From assembly GCA_964543935.1 (NCBI GenBank), contig CAZJAK010000002.1, forward strand, positions 31,148-95,147: a stretch of 64,000 nucleotides of DNA, in the 5' to 3' direction. A program made the position numbers and the translations under genes. Positions 35,334 to 46,109 of the stretch are shown here, one piece after another. Position 1 is the stretch's first letter, and every line of letters begins with the position of its first letter. The notes under the pieces are model-generated. The model saw nothing but the letters and a program-made list of their open reading frames with translations, did no database searches and had not been told where the DNA came from. Source of the DNA: JAAYDK01 sp964543935 (GTDB lineage Bacteria; Spirochaetota; Spirochaetia; Sphaerochaetales; Sphaerochaetaceae).

Positions 35334-36260
35334 ATGGTTTCGGCAGAAAGGGCAGACATCCCCGCCACCGAGCGGCGCAATCCGGCCTCCTACCGCATCG
35401 ATACCAAGAGCACCTTGGAAATTCTCGCCATCATCAACAGCGAGGACAAGAAGGTCGCCCCTGCGGTGGAGACGGCCCTTGTCCCATTGGCGGCCTTGAT
35501 CGACGATGTCGTGGCTTCCTTCCAAAAGGGCGGCAGGTTGTTTTATGTCGGAGCCGGGACATCCGGTAGGCTGGGCGTGCTCGATGCATCGGAGTGCCCG
35601 CCGACGTACGGGGTCCCTCCCACCATGGTGCAGGGTTTGATAGCGGGAGGCCAACAAGCCTTGACCAGATCGGTCGAATGGGCCGAAGACAATGCCGAAG
35701 CCGGTTGTGCCGAGTTGAAAGCCCGCTCGTTTGGTCCTGACGACGTATTGGTCGGCATCACCGCCAGCGGCCAAGCCGCTTATGTAGTCGGGGCGATGCG
35801 CCATGCCCGCTCGATCGGGGCGGTGGTCGGTGCGATATCGTGCAACGAGGCTTCACGGGTGTTCGAGTGGGCCACCCACCGCATCTATGTTCCGGTCGGA
35901 CCGGAGATCATCACCGGCAGCACCCGCATGAAGGCGGGTACTGCCCAGAAAATGGTGTTGAACATGATCACCACCACGGCGATGATCAGGATAGGCAAGG
36001 TCTACAACAACCTGATGGTCGACCTGATGCCGCTGAACTCAAAATTGATCGATCGGGCCAAACGGTTGATTTCCGAGGTGTCGGGCTGTTCTGTTGAGCA
36101 AGCCCAACAGTGTTATGAGGCGTCGCAGGGCAATGTGAGGGTGGCCATCCTGATGGCGATGCTCGCGCTCGACAACGTGGAGGCCCGCGATTTATTGGAG
36201 AAGAGCCATGGCAGCATCAACAGGGCCATCGACTTGATGCCGGGGAAGCTGGTGCTATGA
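35334..36260 (+). CDS. murQ: N-acetylmuramic acid 6-phosphate etherase
   Basis: A 308-residue cytoplasmic lyase that removes the lactyl ether from MurNAc-6-phosphate, giving GlcNAc-6-phosphate and D-lactate in cell-wall recycling. It opens with TERRNPASYRIDTKSTLEIL; the SIS domain shows YVGAGTSGRLGVLDASECPPTYG and the C-terminus has a UBA-like helical segment. GGAGG (35322-35326) fixes the ATG at 35334. The next gene overlaps by four bases. The sequence just upstream, in another frame, encodes a glycine-rich MIVGAGRAGGRLASELEE stretch that may be a chance frame or a gene remnant. Confidence 0.93.
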   Translation: MVSAERADIPATERRNPASYRIDTKSTLEILAIINSEDKKVAPAVETALVPLAALIDDVVASFQKGGRLFYVGAGTSGRLGVLDASECPPTYGVPPTMVQGLIAGGQQALTRSVEWAEDNAEAGCAELKARSFGPDDVLVGITASGQAAYVVGAMRHARSIGAVVGAISCNEASRVFEWATHRIYVPVGPEIITGSTRMKAGTAQKMVLNMITTTAMIRIGKVYNNLMVDLMPLNSKLIDRAKRLISEVSGCSVEQAQQCYEASQGNVRVAILMAMLALDNVEARDLLEKSHGSINRAIDLMPGKLVL

Positions 36261-37177
36261 GCGGTACGTATGTGTTCGGCATCGACGGGGGGGGCACGAA
36301 ATCGCGCATGGCTTTGGTCGACAGGAGCCTGAACGTTATCGCCAGCGATGTGGGCGGCAGCACCAATCCCTATAGTGTGGGCAGCGAAGCCGCCCGTACC
36401 AATCTTTTTGCTTTGATAGAATCGGTGTTGGCCCGTGCCGGTGTGCCCAAGTCGGTGTTGGCTGCCGGATGCTTGGGGAGCGCCGGGCTGGGGCGGAAAG
36501 CCGAGCAGGAGACGTACCGGGCTTGGTTCAAAGAGGTGCTCGGGCCGCAATGCCGGGTGCGCCTTTGTTCCGATGCCGAGTTGCTGTTGTGCGGGGGACT
36601 GCATGCGTACCAAGGATTTTGCGTGATTGCCGGTACCGGTTCGGTAGCGATGGCCAGGCACGCCGACGGACGCCTCACCCGCTGCGGCGGATACGGTTAC
36701 CTGCTCGGTGACGAGGGCTCGGCTTGGTGGATCGGTCATGAAGCCTTGGTGCGGGTCTTGCGGAGCATGGAGGGGCGCGACCTCCCCTCCGATTTGCTTG
36801 GGCATCTGTTGGCCGCTTGTTCGTTGCAGCATGTCGACGATCTGGTTGCTTTCGTCCATGCCAAAGCAAGCAAAGCCGACATCGCCGCCCTGGCTCCGAC
36901 AGTCACCCGCCTGGCCTTGGCCCAAGATCCCTTGGCTGTCGACATTTTGCACCGCGCTGCTGAGGAACTCGTGCTGATGGCAAACGTTGTGGCCCGCAGG
37001 GCTCCTGATGTCGAACAGCGCGAACTGATTGCAGCTGGAGGCGTGTTCGAGCATGACAGCATGGTGCGCGAGGCGTTTTCAACTGGATTGGTGGCACACG
37101 GGGTCGACCTGCATCTGGTCGAACAAAAAGGGACAGCGCTCGAAGGCGCTTGCTTGTTGGCCATGGAGCAGCTGTAA
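36257..37177 (+). CDS. MurNAc/GlcNAc kinase (BadF/BcrA ATPase family, MurK-like)
   Basis: A 306-residue ASKHA-fold kinase. FGIDGGGTKSRMALVD forms the phosphate-1 loop, IAGTGSVAMAR and GYGYLLGDEGSAWWIG the phosphate-2 and adenosine-side loops, and LIAAGGVFEHD lies near the C-terminus. The BadF/BcrA family includes MurK of Clostridium, which phosphorylates MurNAc and GlcNAc and is likewise encoded with murQ. Coupling to murQ (ATGA) supports that role here. A terminator follows 12 bases after the stop. Confidence 0.85.
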   Translation: MSGTYVFGIDGGGTKSRMALVDRSLNVIASDVGGSTNPYSVGSEAARTNLFALIESVLARAGVPKSVLAAGCLGSAGLGRKAEQETYRAWFKEVLGPQCRVRLCSDAELLLCGGLHAYQGFCVIAGTGSVAMARHADGRLTRCGGYGYLLGDEGSAWWIGHEALVRVLRSMEGRDLPSDLLGHLLAACSLQHVDDLVAFVHAKASKADIAALAPTVTRLALAQDPLAVDILHRAAEELVLMANVVARRAPDVEQRELIAAGGVFEHDSMVREAFSTGLVAHGVDLHLVEQKGTALEGACLLAMEQL

Positions 37178-37188
37178 GGGCAGAAAAA

Positions 37189-37223
37189 ACCCCGGACATC
37201 GGACCATGCCCGGGGTCTGTTTG
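37189..37223 (+). terminator. Terminator after murQ-murK
   Basis: ACCCCGG (37189-37195) pairs with CCGGGGT (37210-37216); CTGTTTGT follows, and an A-run precedes the stem. The 216-base stretch up to the XRE gene otherwise shows no coding frame and no tRNA fold that I can support. Confidence 0.75.
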
Positions 37224-37393
37224 TATGCCTTGTCGTCCGATGGGCGATTATCCATCAGGCAGGGCAGAACTCAGAAGTCTCGCGGCAAACAACACGACGC
37301 CGTCCCGCGCCTTCCTCACGACGCCTCGGTTTCACAGAGGCCACGACCAAGCAGTGGAGAAACGGAAAATCAGACGGCAAATCCCAGCGACCG

Positions 37394-37621
37394 TCAGTTC
37401 GTCGGCTTCGTCGGATAGTGCGTCTCGGCCATGATGATGATGTCCGAAACCTTTACGTTGAGGACCGACGCGATTTTTTCCATCGTCTCGACTCTTGGAA
37501 CGCATCTTCCCGATTCGATGAAGTAGAGCTGGCTCCTCGAGATTCCCGTCTGGGCTACGAGCTTGTCCTGAGAGAATCCAGCCTTCGTTCTCAAATCTTT
37601 GATCGCTTTTCCAACATCCAT
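37394..37621 (-). CDS. Small XRE-family DNA-binding protein
   Basis: 75 residues, almost all of it one Cro/C1-type helix-turn-helix (residues 5-60; GKAIKDLRTKAGFSQDKLVAQTGISRSQLYFIESG shows the five-helix pattern). I start it at the ATG at 37621; a TTG 16 codons upstream would add a basic stretch, and neither has a good ribosome site. The upstream DNA (37622-37740) is far more AT-rich than the surroundings, which hints at acquisition by transfer. Such small regulators occur in phage, toxin-antitoxin and stand-alone contexts; no partner is visible. Confidence 0.7.
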   Translation of the reverse strand: MDVGKAIKDLRTKAGFSQDKLVAQTGISRSQLYFIESGRCVPRVETMEKIASVLNVKVSDIIIMAETHYPTKPTN

Positions 37622-37710
37622 GTCATGACAATAAAGCCGTTTCTTGGGAATGTAAATATATTTTTGCAAAACCGGTACGACAATTTTTTCGAAACATACG
37701 AAAATGACAT

Positions 37711-38961
37711 TTATTGTGACAATTTATTTTTCTTTTCAGTCCAATAAAGGATTTTTACCCCAAATGATCCCATCAAAGCCGTTACTCCGATGATGATCCA
37801 CAACAAGTCCAATCCGTGCTGTTCGCTGATGCGGCCACCGATTGCCGGGGCGATCGCATGACCGAAACCGGTGATGACCGGCATGATGGCGCTGAAGCGG
37901 GCCCGGTGGCTCATCGGAGTGTTGTTGGCGATGTAATAGTGGGTGTTGGTGGCATCGGTGATTTCTCCGAGAGTGTAGACGACCGTCAAGGCGTACAGCC
38001 ACAGCGGCAAGCGGGCCAGTCCCATGCTGGCGAAGCCGATTGCATAGAGGATGCCGGCGAGGGCGATGTTTTGCAGCGGGTGGCGCTTGCGCAACAGCAT
38101 GACGATGGGTGCGTTGCACAGCACCACTACGATGGCGTTCACCGACATCATTGTCCCGTATACCAAAGCTCCCGATTTTCCGAACATCCCGGTGGTGTGC
38201 AGCGGCAGTGCAAACAAGGCCTGGCTGTAGGTGAAACTGAAACAGGTGATGCAAACGGCCAAGAGCAACAGCCGTGGCCGGGAAAGCAACGCCTTGAGCA
38301 AGCTGCCCCGCTGGGCACGTTCGGTCGAGTCGCTGCCATAGCTGGCCTCGATGGTTTTGGCATCCGGTTTGGATTCGGGAACGCGCCAGATGACGAAAGC
38401 GACGGACAACAAACCGGCGATGGCGTTGCCGAAGAACAACCACTGTGGAGAGCTGTAGAACAGATATCCGGCGATGACCGGTCCGATGGCAAAGCCCATG
38501 TTGTGGCCGAGATAGGTGAGTGAGAAACTGGCTTGGCGGTTCTCTTGGGTGGTGACATCGGTCTGCAGGGCGCTGCGGGCCGGGTCGGTGATGCCGTCGA
38601 ACAGGAGGTGCAGCAGGATGAACCACGGCACGAGGTGGGAGTCGCCAAGGAAGCCCGCCACTGCAAACATGACGCTCGCCATGACTTGGCCGAAAATCAT
38701 GATCCGTTTGCGCCCCATGCGGTCGGCCAACTTGCCGCCGATGAAGGAGCCGGGCACATAAGCCAAAGTGGCCAGCGACATGAACGCCCCGGCTGTGCCA
38801 TCGGAAAAACCGAGGCGTTGGGTGAGCAACAACACAAGGAACGGGAAGACAAAGCTCCCGATCCCATTGATGATGGTAGCGACGAACAGGACGTAGATTG
38901 CTGCAGGTAAATTGCGGTAGAGCCCAAACATCCCCTTCGCCTTGTCGATAGGCGAATCCAT
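37711..38961 (-). CDS. MFS transporter
   Basis: A 416-residue major facilitator with twelve predicted helices. The family A motif GGKLADRMGRKRIM lies between helices 2 and 3, and the central cytoplasmic loop (SKPDAKTIEASYGSDSTERAQ) divides two six-helix halves. The shape and the loop suggest a drug or multi-compound exporter (DHA-like), but the substrate cannot be told. Start at 38961 lacks a strong ribosome site; a TTG 12 codons upstream is the alternative. Divergent from the sigma-54 activator gene. Confidence 0.8.
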   Translation of the reverse strand: MDSPIDKAKGMFGLYRNLPAAIYVLFVATIINGIGSFVFPFLVLLLTQRLGFSDGTAGAFMSLATLAYVPGSFIGGKLADRMGRKRIMIFGQVMASVMFAVAGFLGDSHLVPWFILLHLLFDGITDPARSALQTDVTTQENRQASFSLTYLGHNMGFAIGPVIAGYLFYSSPQWLFFGNAIAGLLSVAFVIWRVPESKPDAKTIEASYGSDSTERAQRGSLLKALLSRPRLLLLAVCITCFSFTYSQALFALPLHTTGMFGKSGALVYGTMMSVNAIVVVLCNAPIVMLLRKRHPLQNIALAGILYAIGFASMGLARLPLWLYALTVVYTLGEITDATNTHYYIANNTPMSHRARFSAIMPVITGFGHAIAPAIGGRISEQHGLDLLWIIIGVTALMGSFGVKILYWTEKKNKLSQ

Positions 38962-39004
38962 GGCTGTGATTCTAACGAAAGGCGCCCGTTGAAGCAATCC
39001 GTTC

Positions 39005-39033
39005 CGGACAATCGAGTCGTCTCATGCTATACT
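39005..39033 (+). promoter_or_regulatory. Possible promoter of the sigma-54 activator gene
   Basis: CGGACA (39005-39010), a 17-base spacer and TATACT (39028-39033), 22 bases before the start codon. The -35 is weak (4 of 6). Confidence 0.4.
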
Positions 39034-39055
39034 CAGCGCACGGGAGATGTCGACG

Positions 39056-40996
<1,941 letters not shown>

Positions 40997-41003
40997 ACGA
41001 GCT

Positions 41004-41615
41004 TTATTCGTCCAACTCGGTGTTGGGGCCCTCTTCCTCTTTTTGCACTTGCTGCTCGACCGGTTCCGAATGTGTTGGCAGGGTGTTCGGATCGGTGATG
41101 ACAGACGGGTCGCGGGCGATGACCTTGTTGATCACATCGTTGAGCTGGTTGGCTGTGTCGATGATGAACTTCCCCAGGATGCCTGATCGCTTGTTGCGGC
41201 GGTTGCCGAGCGGGAACACCAGCGGCTGGTCCGAATTCCCCATCCTGACGGTCAGGCGCACGCTCTCGTAATATTTGGGATCGTCCGAGATTTGAACGTG
41301 GACCTCACTTGAGAGGAAGTCGGCGTAGTCGAAGAACCGTACGCGCTTGCTGTCTGCAAAGGAGGCCTTTTGGCGAATCGTATCCAAACAAAACAGGAAG
41401 CCTTCGTCGGTATCGGAGACCACAGGATAGGTTTTGTCGAAATGAAGAGAGCGCCGTTTCATCTCCTTGATCGTCCTGTCGCGCAACGATGCCATGAGTT
41501 GTTGGTATTTCTGGGCGGCCAGCTTCTTGTTTCTCCTTACCCGGTACATCAACGTGAAGTTGGCTACGGTGATGAGTATCGCCACTATCAGCAAGACATA
41601 CATCGATGTGGTCAT
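41004..41615 (-). CDS. Membrane-anchored protein of unknown function
   Basis: 203 residues. One N-terminal membrane helix (about 4-24, SMYVLLIVAILITVANFTLMY) is followed by a basic stretch and a soluble, mostly polar domain; the C-terminus is acidic (EEEGPNTELDE). No family motif is recognised. GGAGG just before the ATG supports the start; a much longer open frame upstream in the same phase is antisense to pdxA and is rejected. It converges on the activator gene with a seven-base gap. Confidence 0.6.
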   Translation of the reverse strand: MTTSMYVLLIVAILITVANFTLMYRVRRNKKLAAQKYQQLMASLRDRTIKEMKRRSLHFDKTYPVVSDTDEGFLFCLDTIRQKASFADSKRVRFFDYADFLSSEVHVQISDDPKYYESVRLTVRMGNSDQPLVFPLGNRRNKRSGILGKFIIDTANQLNDVINKVIARDPSVITDPNTLPTHSEPVEQQVQKEEEGPNTELDE

Positions 41616-41699
41616 GGTTCCTCCGCAATGTGGCCGGTACAGCCACTTGGCGTCCATTCTACCAACCTGGTCGGGGCTTTGTCGAGTATGGAGAAGATG

Positions 41700-41735
41700 T
41701 TGAAACAGTTGAAACAATTGAAACACATGAAACAC
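41700..41735 (+). repeat. Four tandem 9-bp repeats, candidate activator-binding site
   Basis: Four consecutive 9-mers: TTGAAACAG, TTGAAACAA, TTGAAACAC and ATGAAACAC. They lie 108-143 bases upstream of the -24 element of the sigma-54 promoter, the usual range for an enhancer site bound by a sigma-54 activator. They are also about 85 bases from the divergent unknown gene. The rest of the 309-base gap 41616-41924 holds the promoter and no other gene. Confidence 0.55.
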
Positions 41736-41842
41736 GATTATTGGAAGTGCTTGGAGTGGCGTTCGGCTTGAATTTCCACCCTTCATGCTCTTTTCACCTT
41801 CTTCTGGGGATTTTGCTGCTGTAGAGAGAGTGGGAGACAAGA

Positions 41843-41858
41843 TGGCACGCTTCTTGCT
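41843..41858 (+). promoter_or_regulatory. Sigma-54 (-24/-12) promoter of the pdxA-tct operon
   Basis: TGGCAC (41843-41848), five bases, TTGCT (41854-41858): the consensus TGGCAC-N5-TTGCW with the invariant GG and GC ten bases apart. Transcription would begin near 41870, 55 bases before the pdxA ATG. Confidence 0.8.
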
Positions 41859-41924
41859 ATGTCCCTGTTCAGGGAGAATTGCGCCATTGCGAGCTCTTCC
41901 AATCGACGGACAGGATGTGCAACC

Positions 41925-42944
41925 ATGAGTGTGAAGCCGATCATCGGGGTACTGTTGGGCGATGCGACTGGAGTGGGACCGGAACTGGTGGCGAAGACCG
42001 TCGCTTCCGGATTCTTCGATAAGCTGTGCAGGCCGGTGATCATCGGAGATGCACGAGTGTTCGAACAAGGCTTGGCTATCGCCGGCAAGCAGGTTCCCTA
42101 CCAAACGATCGATGACATCGCCCATGCCGATTGGAATGGTCCGATTCCCTTGCTGGATCAGAAGGATCTGGATCCGGCCAAGGATTACACCATCGGGAAG
42201 ATCAGCATCGCCAGTGGTGCGGCCGTGCTGGCCATGATCCACAAGGCGGCCCGGTTGTTCTTGGATGGCGAAATCCACGGATTCGTCTTTGCTCCCTTCA
42301 ACAAAGAGGCTATGAAAAAGGCCGGGTGTCCGTTTGAGAGTGAACATCATTTGCTGGCCGACATATTCGGACACACCGGCCCGTTTGGAGAAATCAACGT
42401 GGTCGGCAATCTGTGGACCACCCGGACCACCAGCCACATCCCCATCAAAGAGGTCAGCGCCAACTTGACCGTCGACCGGATCATGCGGGCGATCGTCTTG
42501 GCCGACACCTCATTGCGCAATGCCGGCATAGCCAAGCCCCGCTTGGGTTTGGCGGCTTTGAATCCCCACGCTGGTGAACACGGTTTGTGCGGACGCGAGG
42601 AAATCGACGTGATCGAGCCGGCCATCGAACAAGCGAAAGCGCGCGGAATCGAAGCCTCCGGTCCGTTTCCCTCCGATATTTTGTTCATCAAGGCTTTTCG
42701 GGGGGACTTCGACGCTGTGGTGACGATGTACCACGACCAAGGCCAGATCGCCCTTAAATTGAAAGGTTTCGACGAGGGTATCACGATAGCCGGAGGATTG
42801 GTGGCTCCGATCGCCACTTGCGCCCACGGCACCGCTTACGATATCGCCGGCAAAGGCATCGTGCGCACCAAAGCCTTCGAGAATGCCGTGACGATGACCT
42901 GCCGCATGGCAAGCCATATGTTGAATAAGGGGGGCAATGCATGA
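41925..42944 (+). CDS. PdxA-family 4-phosphate dehydrogenase (PdxA2-like)
   Basis: A 339-residue NAD-dependent decarboxylating dehydrogenase of the PdxA fold (GVLLGDATGVGPELVAK; H-rich metal site in SEHHLLADIFGH; LNPHAGEHGLCGREE; TMYHDQGQIALK). True PdxA oxidises 4-phosphohydroxy-threonine in vitamin B6 synthesis. PdxA2 paralogues in catabolic clusters act on 4-phospho-threonate or -erythronate. The setting, a sigma-54 promoter with a TTT transporter directly downstream, favours the catabolic role, but the DUF1537 kinase normally beside PdxA2 is absent. Start at 41925 has only a weak ribosome site. Coupled to tctB by ATGA. Confidence 0.85.
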   Translation: MSVKPIIGVLLGDATGVGPELVAKTVASGFFDKLCRPVIIGDARVFEQGLAIAGKQVPYQTIDDIAHADWNGPIPLLDQKDLDPAKDYTIGKISIASGAAVLAMIHKAARLFLDGEIHGFVFAPFNKEAMKKAGCPFESEHHLLADIFGHTGPFGEINVVGNLWTTRTTSHIPIKEVSANLTVDRIMRAIVLADTSLRNAGIAKPRLGLAALNPHAGEHGLCGREEIDVIEPAIEQAKARGIEASGPFPSDILFIKAFRGDFDAVVTMYHDQGQIALKLKGFDEGITIAGGLVAPIATCAHGTAYDIAGKGIVRTKAFENAVTMTCRMASHMLNKGGNA

Positions 42945-43414
42945 ACGAAGAAAAGCGGACTCAGGGCAAGTTCGGTTCAAAACAGGTCGTACCGTTGGCC
43001 TTGGCCGCGCTCGCCCTGCTGTTCCTCTATTTGGGATTGACCAAGTACGGGTTTTGGGACCAGTACAAAGGGCCGATGCCCGGTTTTGTGCCGGTGGTGG
43101 TCTCGATCGTACTTTTCACGATGAGCATCCTTGGTTTCATCTTCTCCTTCAAAGAAAAGTCACCCGCTTGGCCGCTGGAAAACTGGCTGGTGCCGATCAG
43201 CGGTGTGGCCATCATTGCTGCCACCTATCTGATCGGATTCATTCCCAGCTTGGCTGTCTATGTGATCGTGTGGCTGAAATGGTATGAAAAGTGCAGTTGG
43301 AAGACAACCCTCATCACCTTCGCAGTCATCATGGCCATCGTCCTCGGGGCCTTCGTCCTGTGGTTGGGAGTCCCGTTCCCCAAGGGATTGCTCTACAACC
43401 TGATCATGTACTAG
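42941..43414 (+). CDS. tctB: Tripartite tricarboxylate transporter, small membrane subunit TctB
   Basis: A 157-residue protein with four membrane helices, matching the TctB family in size and topology (LALAALALLFLYLGLTKYGFWDQYKGPMPGFVPVV is the typical start). It is the small partner of TctA in a proton- or sodium-driven importer of carboxylates. Coupled to pdxA and ten bases before tctA. Confidence 0.88.
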   Translation: MNEEKRTQGKFGSKQVVPLALAALALLFLYLGLTKYGFWDQYKGPMPGFVPVVVSIVLFTMSILGFIFSFKEKSPAWPLENWLVPISGVAIIAATYLIGFIPSLAVYVIVWLKWYEKCSWKTTLITFAVIMAIVLGAFVLWLGVPFPKGLLYNLIMY

Positions 43415-43424
43415 GAGGAGCACG

Positions 43425-44945
43425 ATGGAAAACTTGCAAGCATTGATGCACGGATTCGTTGTCTTGTTCACGTTCGAGAACATCGGCGCTACCATCCTCG
43501 GAGCAGTTTTGGGTTTGATTGTGGGTGCGATGCCCGGCATCGGCTCGCTGGCCGGGGTGGCCTTGCTGCTGCCGCTGACCTATAAGTTCAATCCGACCAC
43601 CGCCATCATCATGCTCGGGGCCCTGTATTACGCCAACATGTACGGCGGGGCTTTCAGCGCGATCCTGCTGAACATTCCTGGCGATGGGCCGGCAGTGGTG
43701 ACATTGCTTGATGGGTATCCGATGGCGACTAAAAAACACCGTCCCGGTCAAGCACTGCTCACAAGCAACATCGCCTCGTTCATCGGCGGTGCGGTTGGAA
43801 TCCTCATCCTCACCTTCATGGGGCCACTGTTGGCCGATATCGGTTTGAAGTTCGGTCCAGCCGAGATGGCGGCCTTGTTGATGCTGACGATGACCTCGAT
43901 CGGTTGGTTGATGGGTGAGAATCCCACCAAAGGCCTCATGCTCACCATGCTCGGGATTCTGTTCGCCAGCATGGGCATGGATACCCTTTCTGGTAGCCCC
44001 CGCTATAATTTCGGCAACATCTACCTGTTGGGCGGTATCCCGTTCACCGCCTTCGTCATTGGCACAGTCGGCTTTTCCCAAGTCATCAAGCTCATGGAAG
44101 AGCGCCATCTGAAATCGGAGGCGGTCACCGACAAGCTCACCCTCAAAGGGAGCATGATCACCGCCCATGACTTCAAGCGCATGTTCATGCCTTCGGTCCG
44201 GGCCGGCCTGATCGGCACCTTTGTCGGTGTGCTACCCGGAGCAGGGGCGACTTCGGCCTCGTTCATCGGGTATGCCGCGCAAAAACCGTTCAAGAACGAG
44301 GAGCCGCTCGGGACTGGGGCCATCGAGGGCCTGGCTGCCTGTGAATCGGCCAACAACGCCGCCGCTGCCGGTGCATTCGCCCCGTTGCTTGCCTTGGGAA
44401 TTCCCGGTTCGGGCACCGGAGCAGTGTTGCTCGGTGGCTTGATGATGTGGGGTCTCAACCCCGGCCCGCTGTTGTTCCAGAACGAGCCCGATTTCGCCTG
44501 GGGGTTGATCGCTTCGCTCTTTTTGGCCAACATCATCACGTTGGTGATCTCGTGGGGCGTCATCCCGTTCTTGATCAAGATCCTGTCGGTTCCCACCAAG
44601 TTGCTCATTCCTGTCGTCACGGTGGTCTGTTTCGTGGGTTCTTACAGCACCGATAACTCGATGTACTCGGTGTTGGTGATGTTCCTGTCGGGCATTTTCG
44701 GTTATGTGCTCGGCAAACTCCACTATTCGACCGCCCCGTTGTTGCTCGCTTTCGTGCTAGCCCCGTTGCTCGAATCGAACATGCGCAAAGCCTTCATCAT
44801 CTCGCAAGGTAAAGTCGACATCTTCTTCTCCAGTCCGATCGCTACCGTGTTCACCGTATTGTTGCTCGCTTTCGTCGCCTTCCCGATCATCCGGTTCGTA
44901 TTGCAGAAAACCGGCTTGGTCAAACGGAAAGCCAAAAAATCTTAG
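43425..44945 (+). CDS. tctA: Tripartite tricarboxylate transporter, large membrane subunit TctA
   Basis: A 506-residue permease with about eleven or twelve membrane helices. Family signatures include GAVLGLIVGAMPGIGSLAGVALLLPLTY, the internally repeated GVLPGAGATSASFIGY, and MYGGAFSAILLNIPGDGPAVVTLLDGYPM. AGGAGG precedes the ATG. With TctB and the TctC binding protein it forms a complete uptake system; the substrate is probably a hydroxy- or polycarboxylate. Confidence 0.95.
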   Translation: MENLQALMHGFVVLFTFENIGATILGAVLGLIVGAMPGIGSLAGVALLLPLTYKFNPTTAIIMLGALYYANMYGGAFSAILLNIPGDGPAVVTLLDGYPMATKKHRPGQALLTSNIASFIGGAVGILILTFMGPLLADIGLKFGPAEMAALLMLTMTSIGWLMGENPTKGLMLTMLGILFASMGMDTLSGSPRYNFGNIYLLGGIPFTAFVIGTVGFSQVIKLMEERHLKSEAVTDKLTLKGSMITAHDFKRMFMPSVRAGLIGTFVGVLPGAGATSASFIGYAAQKPFKNEEPLGTGAIEGLAACESANNAAAAGAFAPLLALGIPGSGTGAVLLGGLMMWGLNPGPLLFQNEPDFAWGLIASLFLANIITLVISWGVIPFLIKILSVPTKLLIPVVTVVCFVGSYSTDNSMYSVLVMFLSGIFGYVLGKLHYSTAPLLLAFVLAPLLESNMRKAFIISQGKVDIFFSSPIATVFTVLLLAFVAFPIIRFVLQKTGLVKRKAKKS

Positions 44946-45006
44946 CGCACCCTTCGCAGAACGTTGTTCGGCGACTGAATCGTAGTTACGTCAAAAGGAG
45001 AATGAC

Positions 45007-45999
45007 ATGAAAAAGCATGTTGTGTCCGCAACCCTGATCCTGTTGATTGCCCTCGTTGCCCCTCTGTTCGCGCAGGGTCAAGCCGAGCCGGCAACAGCCG
45101 GATTCGTCCCTTCCAAAGAGATCGAGTGGATCGTCACGTCCAGCCCCGGTGGCGGCAGCGATATCTACACCCGCAAGATTTCCGACATCATGACCCGTGA
45201 AAACCTGGTCAGCGGCCAGACGTTCTTGGTCACCAACAAGACCGATGGCGGTGGCGAAGTAGGCCGTCTGATGGTCAGCCGTGTCGCAGCCGGCAAGTTG
45301 GCCGACCACACTCTGCTCACCTTCAACAGCGGCGACCACGGTCCCATGCTGAAGAACACCGACAACCGCATCGAGAACTTCACCCCGTTGGCCGTCATGG
45401 CTGTCGACAAGCAGTTGCTCTATATCGGCGAGTATGCCAAGTACAAGACCTTCGCCGAGGTGATCAATGCCGTCAAGAGCGGCAAGAACGTGGTTATCGC
45501 GGGTTCCAAGGGCGACGATATCGCCACCTACGAAATGTTGGTCAAGGAACTCGGCTTCACCCAGAACCAGATTTCCTTCATCACCAACGATGCCACCAGC
45601 GCCGCCATCACCAGCGTCCTCGGCGGTCACGTCGACTTGGTCATGTCCAAGCCTGCTGCTGCCGACCAGTATGTCGTCGCTGGCAAGCTCACCCCGATCC
45701 TCGCCTTGGCCAACAACCGCTTCACCGGCAACCTCGCTTCGGCTCCGACACTCAGCGAAGTCGGATCCTACAAGAACGTCGAGAACCCGATTTGGCGCGG
45801 TGTCGTCGGCCCCAAGGCGATGAGCCCGGCTGCTGCCAAGTATTGGAGCGATGCCCTCAAGGCTGTCTCCCTCTCTGCTGCTTGGAAGGCCGAGTACATC
45901 GACAAGTACAAGCTCGTCTCCGAGTTCAAGGACATGGTCGAAGCCAAGTCCTACATGGAGAAGTTCCAGGTTGATTATCTCAAGTCCATCGGTAAATAA
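45007..45999 (+). CDS. tctC: Tripartite tricarboxylate transporter, binding protein TctC
   Basis: A 330-residue Bug/TctC-type periplasmic protein. The signal peptide (MKKHVVSATLILLIALVAPLFA) precedes QGQAEPA with no lipobox cysteine. The mature start EIEWIVTSSPGGGSDIYTRKI is the typical first ligand loop. AAAGGAG lies before the ATG, and codon use is strongly biased to C-ending codons, which suggests high expression. It is followed by a strong intercistronic hairpin. Confidence 0.93.
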   Translation: MKKHVVSATLILLIALVAPLFAQGQAEPATAGFVPSKEIEWIVTSSPGGGSDIYTRKISDIMTRENLVSGQTFLVTNKTDGGGEVGRLMVSRVAAGKLADHTLLTFNSGDHGPMLKNTDNRIENFTPLAVMAVDKQLLYIGEYAKYKTFAEVINAVKSGKNVVIAGSKGDDIATYEMLVKELGFTQNQISFITNDATSAAITSVLGGHVDLVMSKPAAADQYVVAGKLTPILALANNRFTGNLASAPTLSEVGSYKNVENPIWRGVVGPKAMSPAAAKYWSDALKAVSLSAAWKAEYIDKYKLVSEFKDMVEAKSYMEKFQVDYLKSIGK

Positions 46000-46032
46000 C
46001 TGAACCGTTTCACATCGAGATGGCTTGATTTT

Positions 46033-46065
46033 GGGAGGGGTGGGTGCTCGACAACCATCCCTCCC
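46033..46065 (+). terminator. Strong hairpin after tctC
   Basis: An 11-bp stem (one G-T pair) between 46033-46043 and 46055-46065 with an 11-base loop. It is followed by TCTGTATTATG rather than a clear T-run. It may be a partial terminator or a 3' stabiliser of the tctC message, since the next gene begins only 45 bases further. Confidence 0.6.
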
Positions 46066-46109
46066 TCTGTATTATGATGATTGTGTACCGGTCCAAGGAG
46101 GTTCGCGCC

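Noticed and set aside
37224..37393. Possible tRNA or small RNA in the gap between murQ-murK and the XRE gene
   Set aside because: A GCCTC/GAGGC stem is visible, but no cloverleaf or conserved tRNA loop can be built.
41616..42437. Upstream extension of the unknown membrane protein (41004-41615) through the pdxA start region
   Set aside because: The frame stays open but is antisense to pdxA and to the sigma-54 promoter; the ATG at 41615 has a ribosome site and starts with a membrane helix.
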